NCBI GenBank assembly: GCA_018883065.1
Contig: VEQT01000027.1
Location: 1-34,522, forward strand
Source of the DNA: Flavobacterium sp.
GTDB lineage: Bacteria; Bacteroidota; Bacteroidia; Flavobacteriales; Flavobacteriaceae
Reading direction: 5' to 3'
Length of the DNA: 34,522 bases
Shown: piece after piece, positions 28,401-34,522 of the stretch
Position numbering within the stretch: position 1 is the stretch's first letter
Layout of the letters: every line of letters starts with the position of its first letter
The notes under the pieces: model-generated
Databases searched by the model: none
Told to the model about the DNA's origin: nothing
What the model saw: the letters and a program-made list of their open reading frames with translations, nothing else
Translations under genes and position numbers: made by a program

Positions 28401-28705
28401 ATGCATGCGTTATTACAGCGCCAACAACTAATGCTAGAGTGAACGAAGTTACAGCCAATGAATTTACAGTTGAGGCTTATCCAAATCCATATTCAACGGA
28501 ATTCAAATTGAACGTAACAACGTCAACCGAAGGAGCTGTAGAATTAAAAGTATATGATATGTTAGGTAAATTAATTGAGACACGTTCAATTAATACGATC
28601 GATTACATCTCAGAAGACTTAGGTTCTACTTACCCAGCGGGTGTGTACAATGTAATTGTGACACAAGGAGAAAACGTGAAAACACTTCGAGTGATTAAAC
28701 GTTAA
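19457..28705 (+). CDS. Giant T9SS cargo protein 2 with type A sorting domain
   Basis: A 3082-residue exported protein. The signal peptide (about 36-55, MIFMVLTSLSATDIIA) follows a ~34-residue extension. Domains in order: jelly-roll (57-210), Ig-like (213-312), fibronectin III-like (313-430), choice-of-anchor J-like (439-617), fibronectin III, GEVED (718-876), two fibronectin III-like, PPC-like, IPT (1195-1275), Big-2-like, four tandem Ig-like (about 1355-1752), GEVED (1752-1912), Ig-like, a beta-sandwich like the start of giant protein 1 (2013-2240), two PPC-like, fibronectin III-like, a MopE-like calcium-binding module with DNDGDGYG and DDNCDGQLDEGF (2635-2700), three repeats of ~97 residues with HWF (2702-2992), and a type A CTD with YPNPYSTEF and AGVYNV (2994-3082). 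No enzyme domain is seen; adhesin or matrix protein is inferred. A terminator follows. Confidence 0.88.
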   Translation: MIRNYNSLSSGCLPELKNREPDVIEKKTSITTGFRTWLAMIFMVLTSLSATDIIAQVNATYNFNANATGWTGDITRTTSTTACGSASMRKNMYSTVTTGNMVSPLVGTSNGGGITLTYYYKVANWSANTVGTPNTWGSFNVQYGASASGPWTTVQTIDATNHIVSGTCANKTVTFTAPAGPLYLKWDAFWSTSGDYYINFDNVVAVEALPACSGTPVAGTASPALQNICPGSTPAALSLTGASSGVTGLTYQWEQSTDGGSNYINVSTGTGATSASYTPATFGGSTVLYRCKVTCANSAEFAYSAPATVAPPATPATQVSNAVSSAVTFTSFNLAWTNGNGARRVVILSPSAITDPVDGSAAALVANAAYAGSGQQIMYDGTGTSVAISGLTCGTTYNVKVYEYLQCGSVAPFDFYYNVTNGTNAITVTTTAPALATLPANNNFAGFTGSNLATVFPGWSEAAGTAQNLNPTGSTSVWGSSTSFAGQTTARVNLVGTTVNAWIISPKISLTANSRIKFKAAITDTFSALADVAGMQGTDDKVKVLISTDGCATTWTPLYTFEASNTTTLTNALQDFVLDLSAYTGQSVQLAFQATDGPIDDVPSYDFHIGGIKIELIPSCEAPTALVLSSQNLNTLTANVSWTASTTNPANGYEYIYSTTNTAPAVDATPSGTVAAGVTTASFTGLTLDTNYFWWVRANCDGVDKSVWEAGSTIRLGYCIPVTSSGCTDGDVIARVTLNTLDNNSGTGCPSGTLGYSNYTADPALTTTLQAGSSYNCTVYAGQYSEGYAAWIDYNDDGTFDNATERIGFSNGQVTGSGAVGVLGSSASFPIAVSCNPPLGTHRLRVRAMYNTNGSAVTPCTNNSFGETEDYVVTITAAVACPQPLALTAANATQVSADLSWSVGCEETAWEVAVQTIGSGVPTGSGVAVTATNYAVTGLTAGTLYEYYVRGNCQGNGYSAWSGPYVFSPPACTTLVSPTQGQTGLVIAGGAAQLTWTAAAGATSYDVYLGTQAGTTTLLGNIVGTTVGITGMLYATTYFWKIVPKNNSGDAVGCSEWSFTTEALPAFDICSGAIDLTGLTSPVTGATTGLTDNYTPSCATTFSPAAPDAYYKITVPEGFTLSIRNTVSSYDNANSLLYGSCGSLTQVSCLDPDTTAQTWTNNTGSTQTAYWIQDGWSTGAGTFTLAWTLTPPPTTITSFSPLEVCGSAGGETVTITGLAFTGSTAVRFNGVDAASFTVDSNTSISAVLPAGVTSGVVTVVGPNTTGNSSATLTIKPVPTVEEITGDPSVCIPTVLTLQNATPLGTWSTSDSAIATVSAAGDVTPISNGNVTIYYAVTDLGCTTTKTINVAVNAPIVLSNETVSQTVVTGNNTSFTLTATGTGNPTEYQWQSSLDGDVWTNIVASAVYSNETTNTLTITAAPAEISGTLYQCIVTGVCGSVTSAPAFILVGDTGIDTQPANQSICDAGAGTASFSVVASADVTTYQWYEDQGGDNWTIISDGGIYSGATSATLTLSGLTIANNSWKYKCLVTGIVSVESNPATLTVVQSPSVTASAANASVCSTGGSATFAVTAANASAYAWQYSTSASGPWADVANSTPAGVTYAGAATASLSVTTTAATPVASYFYQVVVSGISPCGTTTSAVAELSINNPTISTQPAAASTVAGNTATFTAVTAAPGATYQWQRSATLAGTYANVVDATPANVTYTGATSAALGVVTSPIMAASTANFYRVVVTSNGCSVTSTAAQLTVTTYCASAASSTGDEEITNVTFGTLNNTTACASLVGTQGTGSGTADLYSNFRAAVPAPSINAGQTIPISVDVTLCAGGSYSSQVNAYFDWNQNGVLTDAGESYVLWAYASGTTRTITSSIAVPATALAGNTIMRIVCKEAAITGPCQVSSWGETEDYTVSVIPAPVCTGTPVAGTITSPNSGVCAGTTAALTLTGYSAGVIGLNFQWYGRALSGSFAAISGATSPTYTTTALTEASEFYCTVTCSTSSETATSPTFGVAVNLCEYAITKNAITYNSIMSTGSTYTSLSSADDGLTNTVSLAGTTFKYNGAAVTGFYATSNGWMTFNTTQTGSTYINNLTSTGQNNVLAPFWDDLVIQGNNLANLNTSMKYKVIGTLGSGSADIVIEWAEMEKFSYADPNLNFQVVLHESDNSIDFNYGNMQLFNGATNNTSSGYWSYSVGMNGTSPGTASFVNRLILQYANSSNFGTANNTTLKNSPDCSSQLRFVPAAATTSGAAPSLIPSNNEIANAIVIPVNSDPCASICGNVYNSKNATASAGMTACNAATPGTADDDVFFKFTTNSTITNYRIDVQASTNYRAVVQVLDASFVPVGCYNTATAGLTQAVASITLNTSTDYYLRIYDSAAGQAGGASGSGEFGLCVSQILPPPAYDEPAGAIELTVNTACTPVNSTTNEVLRCTATPGVQVCSAATAGTPDDDVWYKFTTPANTTNVAYTFRVQGVSTYNAVMQIFAGTPSSANALACLNATNNGGLETYTSTTLLPSTDYYVRVYHSGSGAANGNFNICVSAAAPSCVSAPIAPATAGVVCASTAATTLSWAATASAATYDVYFDAGNSATTLVSADQTALTYDTAVLAPGTYTWKVVPKNAYASAPTCSEFTFTVNANVTYYLDNDGDGYGLQNVTQVSCTGAPAGYGPNFGDCNDLVAAINPGQTEVLYNGFDDNCDGQLDEGFQLTTTLQSVSCGATLPSMGSLIYANINNTASGYRFRVVNNTTGAIQTINRSFHWFALNMLANYDYATTYTISVELQKAGIWLGYYGSTCEVSSPAVLSPTGALQVNPAQCGATLPSIGTVIATTPLSGATGYRFRVTDVTPGATGDNLIQVKDRSYHWFTLPMLSRFNYGSTYLVEVAVKTTAGYSAYGSACTVISPAVPTLVDCGGVIATDYSLVRTTPLNSISQYRFQVTRVSDQSAVTFDTNKHWFSFRVNVPGFTSGADYSVRIAVMTAGTWSPFGDACVITAPTTNARVNEVTANEFTVEAYPNPYSTEFKLNVTTSTEGAVELKVYDMLGKLIETRSINTIDYISEDLGSTYPAGVYNVIVTQGENVKTLRVIKR
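27374..27555 (+). other. MopE/thrombospondin-3-like metal-binding module in giant protein 2
   Basis: The encoded segment (residues about 2640-2700) has DNDGDGYG, then GDCNDLVAAINPGQTEV and NGFDDNCDGQLDEGF. Such Asp-rich loops bind calcium in thrombospondin type 3 repeats and in the family named after MopE. It directly precedes the HWF repeats, here and again in giant protein 3 (34021-34380). Confidence 0.75.
27556..28434 (+). repeat. Three tandem ~97-residue HWF repeats in giant protein 2
   Basis: Each repeat starts at a CG pair (Cys2712, Cys2811, Cys2906). The Tyr of YRF[RQ]V follows exactly 22 residues after this Cys in all three. HWF follows, and a second Cys 35-36 residues after the His, within [YF]G[SD].C. 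The one-Cys-pair layout suggests a disulphide per repeat. The same repeat begins again in giant protein 3 at 34381. I cannot assign it to a named family from the sequence. Confidence 0.85.
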
Positions 28706-28723
28706 GTAATTCCTTATTAATAG

Positions 28724-28755
28724 AAAAGGCCGTCAGAAATGACGGCCTTTTTTTA
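28724..28755 (+). terminator. Terminator after giant protein 2 gene
   Basis: AAAAGGCCGTCA and TGACGGCCTTTT form a strong stem around GAAA, followed by a T run. It starts 19 bases after the stop codon at 28705. Confidence 0.93.
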
Positions 28756-28842
28756 TAGTGCGCCGTCAAATAGTATACATTATTATCTCGAATTGTTAAT
28801 AATATCTTATTATTAAACAAGTCTTTAGCTTATAATTATGTT

Positions 28843-28850
28843 TATTTTTG
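28843..28850 (+). promoter_or_regulatory. Candidate -7 element for giant gene 3
   Basis: TATTTTTG matches TAnnTTTG and lies 27 bases before the ATG at 28878, after the terminator of giant gene 2. No clear -33 TTTG is seen at the right distance. Confidence 0.35.
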
Positions 28851-28877
28851 TGATTCAAATCAAACTAAATGTTCATT

Positions 28878-31800
28878 ATGAAAGCAGTTTTATCACAGCT
28901 GGTGTTTTTTAGAAGCACACTAGGTTTATTTTTTGTGTTGTTTAGTTTAGCCACCACATCGGTGCATGCGCAAACTCCCTATGCCATGACGGCAGGAAAT
29001 TACACCGAAGATTTTGTAAACATCGCCAATACTACCAATTGGCCCAACGGATTTAACGGAACCGACTCGGCCGAATGGGCAGCAGTAGCCGCACAAACTG
29101 CTTCGGGCACTATTGGTGATGGAACAAGAATAACGGTGTCTTCTGCAACATTAGCTTTATCTACTAGTACATCTACAAGTCTACAGCGTGGAACCCAAAA
29201 TCTACTTTTTCTCTCAACAGGAAGTACAACTCCCAACGCAGTAGCTGTAGATTTACTCTTAAACTTTACAGGTAGGAATGCAGGAACCCTCACCTTTGAT
29301 GCGGCAACTGTATTTAACTCTACGGGATCTAGAAGCTCGATATTAAAGGTTTTTTATTCTACCAACGGAACAAGTTTTACCGAATTAACCACAACTAATT
29401 TACCATATACCGCTACAAACAATGTGACGGGAAGTGCCTCCATTAGTGTAACATTGCCTGCTGCATTTAATAATTCAGCAACTGCACGTTTACGATTTTA
29501 TGAATACAGTACCAATACCGGGTCAGGTTCTCAACCTAAAATCTCTATTGATAATATAGCGGTTACAGGTTTATCAGCTGGGCCAATCATTTCGGGAGCT
29601 GCCACAGCTGCCGCTTTTACCACAATCTACGGCACCGCTTCAGCAGTGCAAACATTTGCTATCATAGGCGCGAGCCTTACCGAAGATCTTGTGGCTACTG
29701 CGCCAACTGGTTTTGAAGTTTCTGCTGATGGAACCACATACGGATCTACGGCTACCTTTGCCCAAACGGGAGGAAACGTGAGTGGTAGTTTGCGCCTGCG
29801 TTTAGCGTCTACGGCACTTGTATTAGGGTCTTACAACGCCCAAACCATTGTGTTGTCAAGTGCAGGAGCAACTAGTGTAAACATTACTACAGCTTCTTCA
29901 GGAAATGCGGTATCTCCAAAAACATTGACTATCACTGGCCTTACTGCCGATGACAAAGAATACGACGGAACTTCATTTGCGACTCTTTCGGGTACTGCAG
30001 TTTTAAATGGTGTACTTTCAGCAGACGCAGCGAATGTGAGTTTAGTTATTGACAGCGCAACAGCCGAGTTCAGTTCACCAGAAGTGGGCGTTTCTATTCC
30101 CGTTATTGTATCTGGATACAGTTTATTGGGTTCAGCAGCAACTAATTATGCCTTGCAACAACCCACAGGTTTAACTGCCTCAATTACCATTTCGGGTTTA
30201 CAAGCGCAAACTATTACTTTTGGGACTTTAGCGGATGCCACTTATGGAGATGCTGACATTACCTTGGGTGCTTCGGCCTCATCAGGTTTAACAGTAAGTT
30301 ACAGCAGTTCCAATACGTCTGTGGCCACTGTGGTAGGTAATATACTCACTATTGTAGGCGTAGGAACTACAACCATCACCGCTTCACAAGTGGGGGATGC
30401 GAGTTACAATCCTGCACCCAATGTAGCACAAAACATCACCGTGAATGCCTTGCCTGTAACCATTACGGGAATTGCCATTAGCGACAAACCATACAATGGA
30501 ACCACAGCGGCAACCATTACAGGTACAGCCGTTTTAAGTCCATCAGCCGTTTTGGGTGATGATGTAGCCATAGGCGGAACTCCTGTAGCTGTATTCAATT
30601 CAGCAGCGGTGGGCACGGCTATACCAGTAACTGTCTCTGGATATGCCTTAACGGGCACAAAGGCCTCTAATTATGCCTTAAGTCAACCCACAGGTTTAAC
30701 GGCTGCCATTACGGTTGCCGATCAAACGATAACCTTTAATGCCTTGTCAACGTATTATGTTAATGACGCTTCATTTACCTTGGGGGCCACTGCAAGTTCA
30801 GCATTGGCTATAAGTTACAGCAGTTCTAATACTGCGGTAGCTACCATATCGGGAAGCACCGTAACCATTGTTGGGACAGGAACGGCTACCATTACTGCTT
30901 CTCAAGCCGGTGATACCAATTACAATGCAGCTCTTGCTATTCAGCAAAACCTACTTGTGCTTTCTACACCAATTGCATCTTGGAATTTCTTTGGACAAAG
31001 CTCGCCAGCTACAGTAACTGCTACAGCATTCAATTCTAATTTGGTTTCAGCAGCAGGAGCCAATACAATAACAAGGGGGTCGGCAGCGGTATCCAGTTCG
31101 GGAAGTAATTCATTCCGTACCCAAGGATTTCAAAACAACGGCATTGCAACTTCAAACAATGATTACTTTCAAATAACACTTCAGCCGGCAACTGGATATC
31201 AAACCTCGCTTTCAGCATTAACTGCTAATTTTGTAGGTACAGCAACCTATTATGCATCGCCTGGTGTAAGCTCTCAATTTGCCTATAGCTTAGATGGATC
31301 TAATTTTACACTAATTGGCTCACCACTTGTCAACTCAACTTTGCCTCTCAATGGCACATTTGATTTGTCTGGAGTACCGGCCTTGCAAAATGTACCGGCT
31401 GGAACTACCATTACCTTGCGTTATTATGCCAGTGGACAAACTACTACAGGCGGTTGGGGATTTTCGAGCCCAGCAGCTTCGCCTACCAATGCCAATGGTT
31501 TAAATGTGTTGGGTTCAATTAACCCATTACCAGCTGTAGTTACAACAGCTGCAGCGAGTTCGATTACTGCTAACACCGCTATTTTAAACGGAACCATAAT
31601 TGCCAATAACAACAGTATTACAGCAGCATTTGAGTACGGAACAACTACTGCCTATGGTACTTCAGTTACTGCAACAACTCCAGCTTTGGGTTCGGTTACT
31701 GGTGTTTCGTCTACGCCAATTGCTGTAAGTTTAACAGGATTGAATGTCAATACACAATACAATTTCAAAGCAGTGGGCGGAAGCGTATCAGGCGCTAATG

Positions 31801-34522
31801 CTACGTTTTATACCTTGGCCAATGTGCCTTTGTCACCAACAGTTACAAATGCTACTGCAACTACTCTAGATGTTGCTATTGCTGCTGGTGATGGAAATCC
31901 AGCTGATTCGGCCTATGCTATTCAAGTATTGCCAGGCGGACTATATGTACAAGCAAACGGCAGCTTAGGATTAGCCGCAGTATGGCAAAATGCAGCTGCT
32001 TGGGCTACCATAACCATTAGCGGTTTAACAAGCAATACCAACTATACCGTTCAAGTTAAAGCAAGAAATGGTGTTGCAGTAGAGACTGCGTTTGGAACAG
32101 GTTCAGCGATTACTACTTTGGTAAGTGCCACTCCCGAATTGCAAGCACAAGTATTGACTCCGTTTGGAAGTCTATGTCTTGCTACTACTTCAACTGAAGC
32201 GAGTTTTGCTTTAACAGGATCAAATTTAACTTCAGCCGATGTAACAGTTGGTCCATTGAGCGGATACAGTTTTGCAACTTCGAGCAACGGTACCTACAGC
32301 AGTTCATTATCGCTTTCGCCTGCAGCAGGTAATTTGGCTGAGACAATTTATGTAAAATTTAGCCCAACAGTGGCCCAATCGTATAACGGAAATATCGCTA
32401 TCGCAGGAGGTGGAGCTACAACGATAAACGTACTGGCTTCTGGAACTGGAATTAACACGCCTTCAACAGTTACTTCAGGCTCAAGTAGTGCAATTACGCA
32501 AACTACGGCAACGATTGCCGCTAGTTTTGTTGGTGGTTGTTCTACTGCTTCTTCCTATGGAATTGAATACAGCACTACCAGCGGGTTTACCTCCGGAACT
32601 CAAGTTGTTTCGACCAATGCAGCATCTGGAAGTTATACATCTAGTTTATTGGCACTAAACCCAAATACTACATACTATTACAAAGCGTATGTGGTGGATA
32701 ATTCGGGAACGGTTTATGGGTCTCAACAGTCATTTACCACTTTAAATTTAATTGCACCTGTTGCAGATGCAGCAAGTTCAGTTTCCTATGATAGCTTCAC
32801 AGCTAATTGGAATACAGTAAGTGCAGCTAGCGGATACAATCTAAACGTATATACCTTGGGCGCAGCCGAAAACCTAGTGGGTTGGACTTTTCCGGTGAGT
32901 GGAGCTACCTTAACAGCTGATGTAGCCAATTCCAATAATAGTGGCAAAGCCATTTCAATTTCAAATGGTACAATTATATCGTCAAGTGGTGCATCAGGAA
33001 CAGATTTTTCTGCCTCAACTACTGCGTGGACTACAGCCAATAAATTTTGGGAGATTTCAGTAAATACCATAGGGTACAAAAACATTAAAGTATCATCACA
33101 ACAAATTGCATCCAATACTGGCCCACGTGATTTTAAAATTCAATACAAAATTGGAGCAGGAGGTACGTATACCGATGTAACAGGAGGGACTGTTTTGTTA
33201 GCCAACAACTGGACTTCAGCAGTGGTAAACAATTTGGCTTTGCCTGCTGCCTGCGACAATCAATCTGCTGTTTTTGTACGATGGATTCCAACCTCTACAA
33301 CGGCTGTAAACGGATCCGCTATAGCAGCTGCTGGAACGAGTAGAATTGACAATATCTACATCAAAGGAAGTTTACGTACCGATTTAGCCGGGTACAACCC
33401 ACTAGCGGTAAACACTACTTCGCAAGCAGTAACTGGGTTAACTGGAAGTACAGCCTATTACTATGAAGTGGCTGCTACAGCAGCAGCGGCAGTTTCGCCG
33501 GTTTCAAACTCTATTGCGGTAACTACAATGGTGCCGCCTCCAACTGCTTCAGTCCTTTCTGGGACTGCCAGTATTTGCTCAGGATCTTCTGCAAACTTAG
33601 CCGTTGCGATTACAGGCGGAACGTCACCATATACAGTTGTGTATTCTGATGGAATTACCAATACAACAGTTTCCAATTATGTGAGTGGAACAACTATTTC
33701 TGTTTCTCCATCTTCTACAACAACATACACCTTAGTGTCGGTTACAGACGCAAATTCATTTGTGGGGTCAGGAAATACAGGTTCAGCTATTGTTACAGTT
33801 AATGCAATTGTGACACCAACCTTTAACGCGGTAGACCCAATCTGTGCAGGAACTATCTTGACTGCTTTGCCTTTAAATTCAATAAATGATCAAATCACCG
33901 ACAGCGTAACACAAGGTACTTGGTCGCCAGCATTAGATAATACACAAACTACAACCTATACATTTACACCCAATGCCGGGCAGTGCGCCACTACTACTAC
34001 ATTAACTATTCAAGTTACACCCTTATATCCTTTTTATGCCGATGTAGATGGCGATGGATATGGTGCTGGAGATTTAGTTACAGTATGTGCAGTTGACGCG
34101 TTAACACCTCCATCAGGATACTCGCTAAACAACACCGATTGTGCACCAACTGATGCCACCAAAAATGCGTCATTCTCTTTCTACGCAGATGCAGACGGAG
34201 ATGCCTATGGAACAGGAAGTCCTGTTGTATTATGTGCAGTAAATGCTGATACACCTCCAGTTGGTTATTCTACGAATAACTTGGATTGTGATGATGCAAT
34301 TGCAGCTGTAAATCCAGGTCATGTTGAAGTGTTGTACAACGGCATCGACGACAACTGTGATGGCCAACTAGACGAAGGCTTCCAATTGACTACTACTTTA
34401 CAGTCTGTGTCTTGTGGAGCTACTTTGCCTACTATGGGTTCATTGATTTATGCAAACATCAACAATACCGCTAGTGGATACCGCTTTAAAGTGGTAAACA
34501 ATACGACTGGTGCTACGCAGAT
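28878..34522 (+). CDS. Giant exported mosaic protein 3 (partial, runs off the window)
   Basis: An open frame of 1881 codons without a stop to the window edge. The start is the ATG at 28878; an in-frame ATG at 28869 is possible. A signal peptide ends at VHA before QTP (about residue 31). In order: jelly-roll (33-233), a beta domain (234-347), YDG domain with DKEYDGT (349-439), Ig-like (440-525), YDG with DKPYNGT (525-614), Ig-like (614-696), second jelly-roll (698-885), two fibronectin III-like (888-1081), a beta domain with one Cys (1085-1191), fibronectin III (1194-1289), a fibronectin III split by an inserted jelly-roll (1291-1550), Ig-like (1553-1714), two MopE-like calcium-binding modules with DVDGDGYG and DADGDAYG (about 1715-1835), then the start of an HWF-type repeat. 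The sorting domain would lie beyond the window. Role as T9SS surface adhesin is inferred. Confidence 0.85.
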   Translation, partial: MKAVLSQLVFFRSTLGLFFVLFSLATTSVHAQTPYAMTAGNYTEDFVNIANTTNWPNGFNGTDSAEWAAVAAQTASGTIGDGTRITVSSATLALSTSTSTSLQRGTQNLLFLSTGSTTPNAVAVDLLLNFTGRNAGTLTFDAATVFNSTGSRSSILKVFYSTNGTSFTELTTTNLPYTATNNVTGSASISVTLPAAFNNSATARLRFYEYSTNTGSGSQPKISIDNIAVTGLSAGPIISGAATAAAFTTIYGTASAVQTFAIIGASLTEDLVATAPTGFEVSADGTTYGSTATFAQTGGNVSGSLRLRLASTALVLGSYNAQTIVLSSAGATSVNITTASSGNAVSPKTLTITGLTADDKEYDGTSFATLSGTAVLNGVLSADAANVSLVIDSATAEFSSPEVGVSIPVIVSGYSLLGSAATNYALQQPTGLTASITISGLQAQTITFGTLADATYGDADITLGASASSGLTVSYSSSNTSVATVVGNILTIVGVGTTTITASQVGDASYNPAPNVAQNITVNALPVTITGIAISDKPYNGTTAATITGTAVLSPSAVLGDDVAIGGTPVAVFNSAAVGTAIPVTVSGYALTGTKASNYALSQPTGLTAAITVADQTITFNALSTYYVNDASFTLGATASSALAISYSSSNTAVATISGSTVTIVGTGTATITASQAGDTNYNAALAIQQNLLVLSTPIASWNFFGQSSPATVTATAFNSNLVSAAGANTITRGSAAVSSSGSNSFRTQGFQNNGIATSNNDYFQITLQPATGYQTSLSALTANFVGTATYYASPGVSSQFAYSLDGSNFTLIGSPLVNSTLPLNGTFDLSGVPALQNVPAGTTITLRYYASGQTTTGGWGFSSPAASPTNANGLNVLGSINPLPAVVTTAAASSITANTAILNGTIIANNNSITAAFEYGTTTAYGTSVTATTPALGSVTGVSSTPIAVSLTGLNVNTQYNFKAVGGSVSGANATFYTLANVPLSPTVTNATATTLDVAIAAGDGNPADSAYAIQVLPGGLYVQANGSLGLAAVWQNAAAWATITISGLTSNTNYTVQVKARNGVAVETAFGTGSAITTLVSATPELQAQVLTPFGSLCLATTSTEASFALTGSNLTSADVTVGPLSGYSFATSSNGTYSSSLSLSPAAGNLAETIYVKFSPTVAQSYNGNIAIAGGGATTINVLASGTGINTPSTVTSGSSSAITQTTATIAASFVGGCSTASSYGIEYSTTSGFTSGTQVVSTNAASGSYTSSLLALNPNTTYYYKAYVVDNSGTVYGSQQSFTTLNLIAPVADAASSVSYDSFTANWNTVSAASGYNLNVYTLGAAENLVGWTFPVSGATLTADVANSNNSGKAISISNGTIISSSGASGTDFSASTTAWTTANKFWEISVNTIGYKNIKVSSQQIASNTGPRDFKIQYKIGAGGTYTDVTGGTVLLANNWTSAVVNNLALPAACDNQSAVFVRWIPTSTTAVNGSAIAAAGTSRIDNIYIKGSLRTDLAGYNPLAVNTTSQAVTGLTGSTAYYYEVAATAAAAVSPVSNSIAVTTMVPPPTASVLSGTASICSGSSANLAVAITGGTSPYTVVYSDGITNTTVSNYVSGTTISVSPSSTTTYTLVSVTDANSFVGSGNTGSAIVTVNAIVTPTFNAVDPICAGTILTALPLNSINDQITDSVTQGTWSPALDNTQTTTYTFTPNAGQCATTTTLTIQVTPLYPFYADVDGDGYGAGDLVTVCAVDALTPPSGYSLNNTDCAPTDATKNASFSFYADADGDAYGTGSPVVLCAVNADTPPVGYSTNNLDCDDAIAAVNPGHVEVLYNGIDDNCDGQLDEGFQLTTTLQSVSCGATLPTMGSLIYANINNTASGYRFKVVNNTTGATQ
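29923..30962 (+). repeat. Two tandem YDG plus Ig-like modules in giant protein 3
   Basis: The encoded unit runs from LTITGLTADDKEYDGT to an Ig-like domain with YSSSNTSVATV and TITASQVGDASYN. It is repeated once from ITGIAISDKPYNGT to YSSSNTAVATI and TITASQAGDTNYN. The second unit lies about 525 bases after the first. Internal duplication of a two-domain module is the simplest reading. Confidence 0.75.
34021..34380 (+). other. Two MopE-like metal-binding modules in giant protein 3
   Basis: The first module has YADVDGDGYGAGD and ends in NNTDCAPTDATKNAS, lacking the CDG end. The second has YADADGDAYGTGS, DCDDAIAAVNPGHVEV and NGIDDNCDGQLDEGF. The second is nearly identical in protein to the module in giant protein 2 at 27374-27555 over its last third. 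Confidence 0.72.

Noticed and set aside
28878..34522. Possible pseudogene or frameshift in giant gene 3
   Set aside because: The frame reads through without a stop to the window edge and all domains are in the same frame; it is only cut by the window end.
13184..34522. Mobile element or phage origin for the giant-gene region
   Set aside because: No transposase, integrase, inverted terminal repeats, tRNA or attachment-site duplication was found.

Overview
The window looks like the chromosome of a gliding member of the Flavobacteriaceae (phylum Bacteroidota), probably Flavobacterium or a close relative. The evidence is AT-rich DNA, poor Shine-Dalgarno sequences, type IX secretion (T9SS) and gliding genes porU, porV and gldJ in the arrangement I recall from Flavobacterium johnsoniae, and very large T9SS cargo proteins with Bacteroidota-type C-terminal sorting domains.

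Layout. Positions 1-910 hold the 3' end of a plus-strand rRNA operon: the 23S tail, a spacer with a strong nested inverted repeat, 5S, and then three terminator-like hairpins. Two of these lie in a ~97-bp direct repeat that copies the 3' end of 5S together with its terminator. From 910 to 1490 there is no gene, only short repeat-like intergenic elements. Positions 1547-4808 (minus strand) carry cdd, pdhA and pdhC (cytidine deaminase, pyruvate dehydrogenase E1 alpha, and an E2 with two lipoyl domains). Positions 4899-9931 (minus strand) carry porU and porV, the cysteine protease/sortase of T9SS and its outer-membrane partner. Divergent from porU lies gldJ (gliding lipoprotein), followed by murF (peptidoglycan precursor ligase).

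From 13.4 kb to the right edge, all on the plus strand, is an accessory cell-surface region: a small secreted protein of unknown function, then three huge exported proteins of 1753 aa, 3082 aa and at least 1881 aa (the last runs off the window). They are mosaics of jelly-roll, fibronectin III-like, Ig-like, CUB-like, IPT, GEVED, PPC-like, YDG and MopE/thrombospondin-3-like calcium-binding modules. The first appears to end in a type C-like T9SS sorting domain and the second in a type A domain. Each complete gene ends in a hairpin, so they look like separate transcription units.

How the genes may fit together (inference): PorU and PorV process and hand over T9SS cargo at the outer membrane, GldJ supports the gliding/secretion motor, and the giant proteins downstream are plausible surface adhesins or secreted matrix proteins using that route. 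The most interesting item is a ~97-residue repeat found three times near the end of the second giant protein and again at the end of the window in the third. It has a fixed Cys-to-Tyr spacing, a His-Trp-Phe core and a second Cys, always after a MopE-like calcium-binding module. I cannot assign it to a named family without a search.
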